A stretch of 12,217 bases of DNA from Pleurotus djamor (lineage: Eukaryota; Basidiomycota; Agaricomycetes; Agaricales; Pleurotaceae), in assembly GCA_029747585.1 (NCBI GenBank), contig JAPEVF010001222.1, forward strand, positions 1-12,217, read 5' to 3'. The notes beneath the pieces are model-generated. The model worked only from the letters and a program-made list of their open reading frames with translations, searched no databases and had not been told where the DNA came from. Below, piece by piece: positions 8,100 through 12,217 of this stretch; position 1 is the stretch's first letter, and each line of letters begins with the position of its first letter. Position numbers and translations under genes: made by a program.

Positions 8100-8285
8100 C
8101 GATGCATAGAAGCTGTCCGCTCGGCTGCACCTATCGGAGCAATACGGTTGGCCGGCCTATCAAGTTCAATTGGGATGCCAGGGTGTCTAGTCGGGTGCGT
8201 ACTGGAGAATAGGTTCCGCAGAGGAGACACCAGTCCGTGTCCATGGCTGTTCGTCGACGTCGTTGAGAAAAAGAGAGCGTGATGT
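7389..8285 (-). repeat. Inverted third copy of the FASAHD segment (copy C)
   Basis: The minus strand from about 8285 to 7389 aligns with the plus strand from about 2733 (unit A) and 8383 (unit B). The match starts before the open frame: CCATGGA...CTGCGGAA occurs near 8220-8245 on the minus strand and near 2780-2815 in unit A. Copies C and B are therefore head to head, with roughly 100 nt between them. Confidence 0.6.
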
Positions 8286-8620
8286 GTGACGTCGTGTGAC
8301 TGGTTCATCCACTTACTGAGCGCTCGACCGTCGACTCTTTTCTCCGCCTACTCCTCCTTCCAGGCCCTCGCCCACGTCACGACTCACGCATCGCTCTCTT
8401 CTCTCAGACTCTCATTGGATCAAGTCCAGTGCATACAATTGATATCCCCTTCANCCCATGCCCACTGTATTCACTTGTTCGTCACGACTCACGATGACCA
8501 TCCATACCACCGTGGCGATAGAATCGTGACTCTGGGGAGACTGCTCTCAAGTATGAGCTTGACTCCATTACAACCGTCGGCTGCAATAGAGCCGACGGAG
8601 CTTCCATCAAGCGTCGTCGA

Positions 8621-9060
8621 ATGCTGGTGAGAACGCCGGTTCAAATGTTCGTCAGTCTCGAGGTCCTCAGCAGATCCCAGAGGATTGACGTTGCTGCCGA
8701 CAACGTCATCATATTAGACAAAGAGAAACCCACATCGAACCCGCCGCCGTCTCCACCAACCAGCACGTTCGCCTCTACTCATGGTTTCATGCCATCGTTG
8801 TCGCAAGTTCTTCCTAGTACCCTTTGCCCTCCCCTTCTCTCTAATATCCACCCTATCGGTCTTCTCTCCCCCAACATTGCCCTGTCATCGTAACCCACTG
8901 AGCCCATACCACGCGCCTGGTCCATCGATGACGCCCTGTTCTCTCCCCCCATGAAAGTCCTCTCTGCATTTGTTCTCGCTTCTGTATATGCAAGCACTCT
9001 GAAGCCACCGGGGTATTCCGCTCGTCTTGGGTTGCCTGGTGGACTACCGTGTACTCTCTG
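8621..9060 (+). pseudogene. Decayed copy of the FASAHD gene (copy B)
   Basis: Two plus-strand segments in the same frame, 8621-8890 and 8951 onward, align with the minus-strand copy. The first has the Pro-rich run and F-A-S-T-H-G (from about 8768); the second has L-S-A-F-V-L-A-S-V-Y-A-S-T-L and S-A-R-L-G-L-P-G-G. A TAA at 8891 separates them, the V-G-R-D-Q-H part is lost, and the Met before F-A-S is Thr. An intron spanning the stop cannot be excluded, but the missing motif makes a broken gene more likely. Confidence 0.5.
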
Positions 9061-9883
9061 TCTTGACCCGTTGTTCAGGCATGCGAACCGACTCCCATCA
9101 TCCCATCCTCAACACGTCATCGCGTCATCGTTCAGCTTATCCCTAGAGTCCCTGTTCGCTCCTCCGTTGGCTCTGGTTGCTTCCCATCCCACCCTCAACA
9201 CAGCCTCGTCGTCACTGAAACACCTGACATATACTCTATCATCATGCCCCCATCCACTATGACTCATGTGTGGCTTCGAACAAAACCTCTCGTTCCCCGA
9301 CCCGTCCGTACTTCGACCGTTCCTCGGTATCTAACTGCTCATACCTCCATCTCCCATCTCCTATCAGACTCCCCCTGCCCACCCATGTCGATCTCTAAAT
9401 CCGACCGAACGGCTGCCTGTAGAGCATGTACTCCCTTCAGAGTGGATATCCCGTCATACTTCGCTTACCATCCTCCGCACCACCCGAGCTCAGGCTTGAA
9501 TCAAATGTGCCCATTGTATTTTGACTCCCTGCTTGACTGACATTATTATAAGTAGATGATGCACCGGTACTCTAGAATACTATAGATGACCTATGGTCAG
9601 TTGAAACGTTGATGGATACACGAGATTGATTCAAGATTCATGCTCCGGTCTGACTCCGGTCGCACCGTGGAGAATCGTTCAAAATGGGAGCATCCCCAGT
9701 TCCTCCAGTTCCTCGTAAAGATGCACCATCTTTCCCCCAGGGTGTAGAGTCATCTCAGTCTCACTCGATGCAAGAGAAAGACGAGAACGAGAACGAAACA
9801 ACGAGTAGACTGACGAATGACAAATAAGGCGCGACGCGTGATGCAACAAGTACCTCTACTCCAACTCGTAACTCCTCTTGCCG
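9061..9883. other. Spacer in unit B, no intact gene seen
   Basis: The part from about 9300 matches unit A (for example CCGAACGGCTGC, CTTTCAGAGTGG/CTTCAGAGTGG, then the conserved 3' flank of the HsbA-like gene). The part at 9061-9300 has no counterpart in unit A. Plus-strand frames to 9262 and 9540 are Ser/Pro/His-rich and are not preserved between the units. The last 200-300 nt likely hold the 3' UTR of gene 4. Confidence 0.4.
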
Positions 9884-10965
9884 TTACGCGTATGCATCAA
9901 TAACACCCTGGAAAACACGATGGATCTCCTTCTTGAGAACAGCCACCCGACACGTCGTGGAATTCTAACAAATCCAAGGGTACCACATCACCATGAGACG
10001 TAGCCCAAAATATGAAAATGGAAAAATGGAAAATGNAAAAATAGAAAATAGAAAACGGTGAAGAGAAAACGGTGAAAGAAGAACGAAGAACAAAGCGGAC
10101 ACGTACATGGAAAGTAAACAAAAACTGGTCGTAATACTTCATCGTTGTGTCATCGAGAAGGATGAGGTTGTCACGGGTTGTGTAGACCCCGCTTCCGAGG
10201 GGGAAGCTTTGGAGTGCGTGTTTTCTGTTGGTTAACTGTGTTTTTTGTTTGTTTTCACTTTTTTTAGAATGTGCTTTTTTGGGGTGGTGGAGGTGGACAT
10301 TTGGGATTCGGGAAGGGGGAGGGAGGGAGGGAGGTGTTTCAAGAACGCACCACCTTCATCGCCGAGTTAAATGCTCCTTCCATATTCTCTGCATTGGAGA
10401 TGATATCCACACTGTCGGCTTCGGACAGAGAGCCTGAATCCTTTTATCATCCGTGAAGGATAAGAGTAGAGTAGGGATAGGGGTAGGGGTAAGGTAAGAA
10501 TCAGCGTACTGATATACTGATACTGATACATATTAGAGTACATACCTTGACAAGCTTAGTGACAGTCCTCAATTCCGTGTTCACATTGGAGAACCTCTCT
10601 TGGAACGCCTGTCGAGATGTAGAGGTGAGGTTTCAAGGATGTTTCCGTGATGGTGATATTAATGAGAGGACGAGACGACGCACGAGAGCATCAACCGGAG
10701 TAGGATTCTCATCAGGGAAGTGGATGGCTTCATTCTCGAATCTCTCGATAGTCATGACGAGCTTAGGGAATTCCTTCAACAACGGTGGCGGGATGCGCTT
10801 GTTGTTGATCTGGATGTTGGGGTTGGTGTTCAGGGAGGTATGTAAGGCAGGTGAGGGTGAGGGCGAGGGTGAGGCGGGGGTGGGAGGGTCGGTGAGGGTG
10901 GTGGTTGTGGAGGAGGCGATGGCGGACGAGGCAAGGAGGATGGCAAGAAGGATGGGTTTGAACAT
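9884..10965 (-). CDS. HsbA-like secreted protein, paralog 4 (5 exons, 214 aa)
   Basis: Exons in transcript order are 10684-10965, 10546-10608, 10351-10440, 10107-10235 and 9884-9964, all phase 0 with GT-AG introns. It is the duplicate of paralog 2. The signal peptide is about 1-18 (MFKPILLAIL...S-S-A-I-A-S), followed by a Thr run, a Ser-Pro linker (about 32-39) and K-R at 56-57 before I-P-P-P. The body has A-F-Q-E-R-F, S-L-S-E-A-D-S, L-T-N-R-K-H-A-L, L-L-D-D-T-T-M and a last helix ending V-I-D-A-Y-A. Unlike paralog 2, exon 4 is uninterrupted, so this is the cleanest reference for splicing; the only N (10036) is in intron 4. Exon 1 is three codons shorter, by one Ser-Pro indel and other small changes. 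Extracellular surface binding is inferred from family membership. Confidence 0.82.
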
Positions 10966-10990
10966 GGTGACAATGGGAGAGATGGATAGT

Positions 10991-11013
10991 CTGCTCGTCC
11001 TCGAGTCGAGCAG
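10991..11013. promoter_or_regulatory. Inverted repeat between TATA box and start of gene 4
   Basis: It is identical to the block at 4673-4695: arms CTGCTCG and CGAGCAG around a CTCGAG-containing centre, next to the TATA box. The start-side neighbouring sequence differs slightly (GGATAG against GGAGAG). It may bind a regulator or fold in the 5' UTR. Confidence 0.5.
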
Positions 11014-11021
11014 TATTTATA
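11014..11021 (-). promoter_or_regulatory. TATA box of HsbA-like gene 4
   Basis: TATAAATA on the minus strand lies 48 nt before the ATG at 10965, with sequence and spacing identical to gene 2. Confidence 0.65.
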
Positions 11022-11752
11022 TGCCTAGTGCGGATTCAAGCAGAGTAGATGTATCTACAGAACGATACATGCTGATATCCGGACTCGGAAGGCTAAGGAA
11101 AAGTTGATGCAGATGGCGAGAGTAGTTGAACTTAGTGTCAACGTTCATGTGGACACGATGTTGCGACAACCTGTATTAGCCACGATCGTTCACCGGCATG
11201 CCATCAAAGTGTTTGATAAGATTTATATTTGATGCTTCTCGTGCTCTGCACCCACGTAAATGAGCCCACTAGTGGGACCTGGGTGTTGATCGATTCATCA
11301 GCATTCGCCGTTCAACGTTCCAATATTCAGAATTGTCCTTCCGAAATGCTAGGATCAGAATGGGCAGAGAAGAGTGGGGCAAAAAGAACCAAGTACTCTT
11401 GCGCTCATCGCTCTGGTATCTTCTTCGAGCGGTTGTCGAGTGGTCATGGAGGAACGGAACGGAATCCCAGAAGGCGCTCACAGTGGGCTCCGATAGGAGA
11501 TCCTCCTGATCCTCCTAGCCTCGCTAATAAGTGTTCCGGCACGCAGGTCGATGGGATAACGCTGCTCACGCTGATGACTTGGAGGAGATTCTGTATGAGG
11601 TGGTAAGTGGCTCAAGCGCACTGACGAATGCAGGTAGAGCTTATACCAGGTTATAAATAGTCAGACGAGTCAGAGCGGCCGAGTTTTCCGAGATAGTCAG
11701 AAGCCGTCAATTATCTTGCCCCAAATCTCCTCGGGCTCATTTTATCTTTGAA
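11022..11752. other. Conserved upstream region of gene 4 (right part of unit B)
   Basis: It is the counterpart of 4704-5385. It carries extra DNA near 11370-11410 and 11560-11610 relative to unit A. Frames on either strand are not shared between the copies, so no gene is called. The stretch probably serves as promoter-distal sequence for gene 4. Confidence 0.45.
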
Positions 11753-11945
11753 TGCTAGACCACCAGCAAAGATGCGCAGAGCCATATCGGTACAAAACAC
11801 AACTTGCAGCACTAAGACTCTTACAGAGACTCGAAGAATTTCTGGACCTTGCTACACGCGTGCTAAGACGAAACAAACGGGTGAATGGAAGATGGATAAG
11901 TATGGACACGACGCGAATATTCGGGGAGATCAAATTTCACAGCCT
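11753..11945. other. Downstream flank of gene 5, no gene called
   Basis: This lies between the end of unit B and the stop codon of the partial HsbA-like gene 5. Plus-strand frames starting at 11748 and 11752 run through both exons and the intron of gene 5, so they are shadows of that gene. The stretch is probably its 3' UTR. Confidence 0.4.
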
Positions 11946-12217
11946 CTACGCAATTGTGTATGCATCCACAGCACTTTCAAGCGATTTATGAATGCGATCT
12001 TCACATGCGGACGTTTCATTAAAAAGTGCCGCCTGCATCGCGTTATAAACGTCATAACGATGAATGATGTTGGAAAAATGGACACACAAACGCGAGGAAA
12101 CAACTCACGGGGAAAGCACCAACACACTTCTCGAAGAACCGCATAATCGAGAAATCGAGGAGTCGGAGGCTACCTTGGAGGGTGGAGACTGCAAAAGGGA
12201 ATGCTTCCACTGCCANT
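11946..12217 (-). CDS. HsbA-like secreted protein, paralog 5, partial (3' exons only)
   Basis: The last exon, 11946-12032, encodes 28 residues ending S-A-V-D-A-Y-T-I-A plus TAG, matching the C-terminal helix of paralogs 1, 2 and 4. Before it (12033-12108) lies a 76-nt phase-0 intron with a GTGAGT donor and GCAG acceptor. The exon from 12109 to the window edge gives 35 clear residues. They align with exon 4: A-V-E-A-F-P-F against A-L-Q-S-F-P-L, and L-L-D-F-S-I-M-R-F-F-E-K against R-L-D-D-T-I-M-K-F-Y-D-Q in paralog 2. Exon 4 is two residues shorter over the aligned part. Exons 1-3 lie outside the window. Each exon has one Cys (near the ends of the aligned parts), which might pair. Confidence 0.7.

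Larger units (their letters stand above)
8383..11752. repeat. Segmental duplication, unit B
   Basis: This is the counterpart of about 2733-5385, in the same orientation, and longer. The extra length lies mainly at about 8830-9300 (the membrane-segment part of the FASAHD copy, lost in unit A), plus smaller indels around 9540-9640, in introns, and near 11370-11620. Similarity ends just after ATCTCCTCGGGCTCATTTTA near 11747. Identity by eye is high in the HsbA-like gene, including introns, and lower toward the left end. Confidence 0.85.

Noticed and set aside
8630..8655. tRNA B-box-like GGTTCAAAT
   Set aside because: No matching A-box or cloverleaf could be drawn around it.
2733..11752. Transposable element as the cause of the repeated units
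   Set aside because: No transposase, reverse transcriptase, terminal repeats or target-site duplications were seen. The units carry ordinary genes with introns, which argues for segmental duplication.
11748..12146. Plus-strand frames of 132 and 79 codons at the right end
   Set aside because: They lie over the exons, intron and 3' flank of the minus-strand HsbA-like gene 5 and show no domain.

Overview
The window looks like draft genomic DNA from a filamentous fungus, most likely a basidiomycete (Agaricomycetes). The reasons are small genes cut by many short GT-AG introns (about 50-140 nt), TATA-type core promoters, C/T-rich wobble positions, and a peptide motif (F-A-x-A-H-D...F-x-x-V-G-x-D-Q) that I recall from many agaricomycete proteins. 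Eight single N bases, mostly next to homopolymers, point to an imperfect assembly. No rRNA, tRNA, CRISPR array, virus or intact transposon was recognised.

The main content is a cluster of five related genes for small secreted proteins, which I assign to the hydrophobic surface binding protein A (HsbA) family. They lie at 1443-2578 (+), 3615-4647 (-), 5649-6535 (-), 9884-10965 (-) and 11946 to beyond the right edge (-, partial). None is visible as one open frame; each was rebuilt by splicing. The four complete genes share one plan: five exons, four phase-0 introns, exon 2 always 63 nt and exon 3 always 90 nt. The precursors are 196-219 residues, with a signal peptide starting MFK, a Ser/Thr/Pro-rich pro-region that ends at Lys/Arg in genes 1, 2 and 4, and a helical HsbA-like body.

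Layout from left to right. Positions 1-906 hold a 9-bp tandem repeat and possible exons of an unidentified gene. Gene 1 follows a gene-free upstream stretch. About 2733-5385 (unit A) is a segmental duplicate of about 8383-11752 (unit B). Each unit carries, in order, a decayed copy of an unknown gene (here called FASAHD), a conserved spacer, an HsbA-like gene on the minus strand, and its conserved upstream DNA. Gene 3 lies to the right of unit A and gene 5 to the right of unit B. A third FASAHD copy, the only one with a long open frame, lies inverted at 7389-8285, head to head with the unit B copy.

How the genes may act together: the paralogs are probably secreted and amphipathic, and may coat hydrophobic surfaces such as hyphal walls or plant cuticle. 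In Aspergillus oryzae the founding HsbA binds hydrophobic polyester and recruits a cutinase. That function is carried over by family resemblance; no cutinase or other partner gene is visible here.
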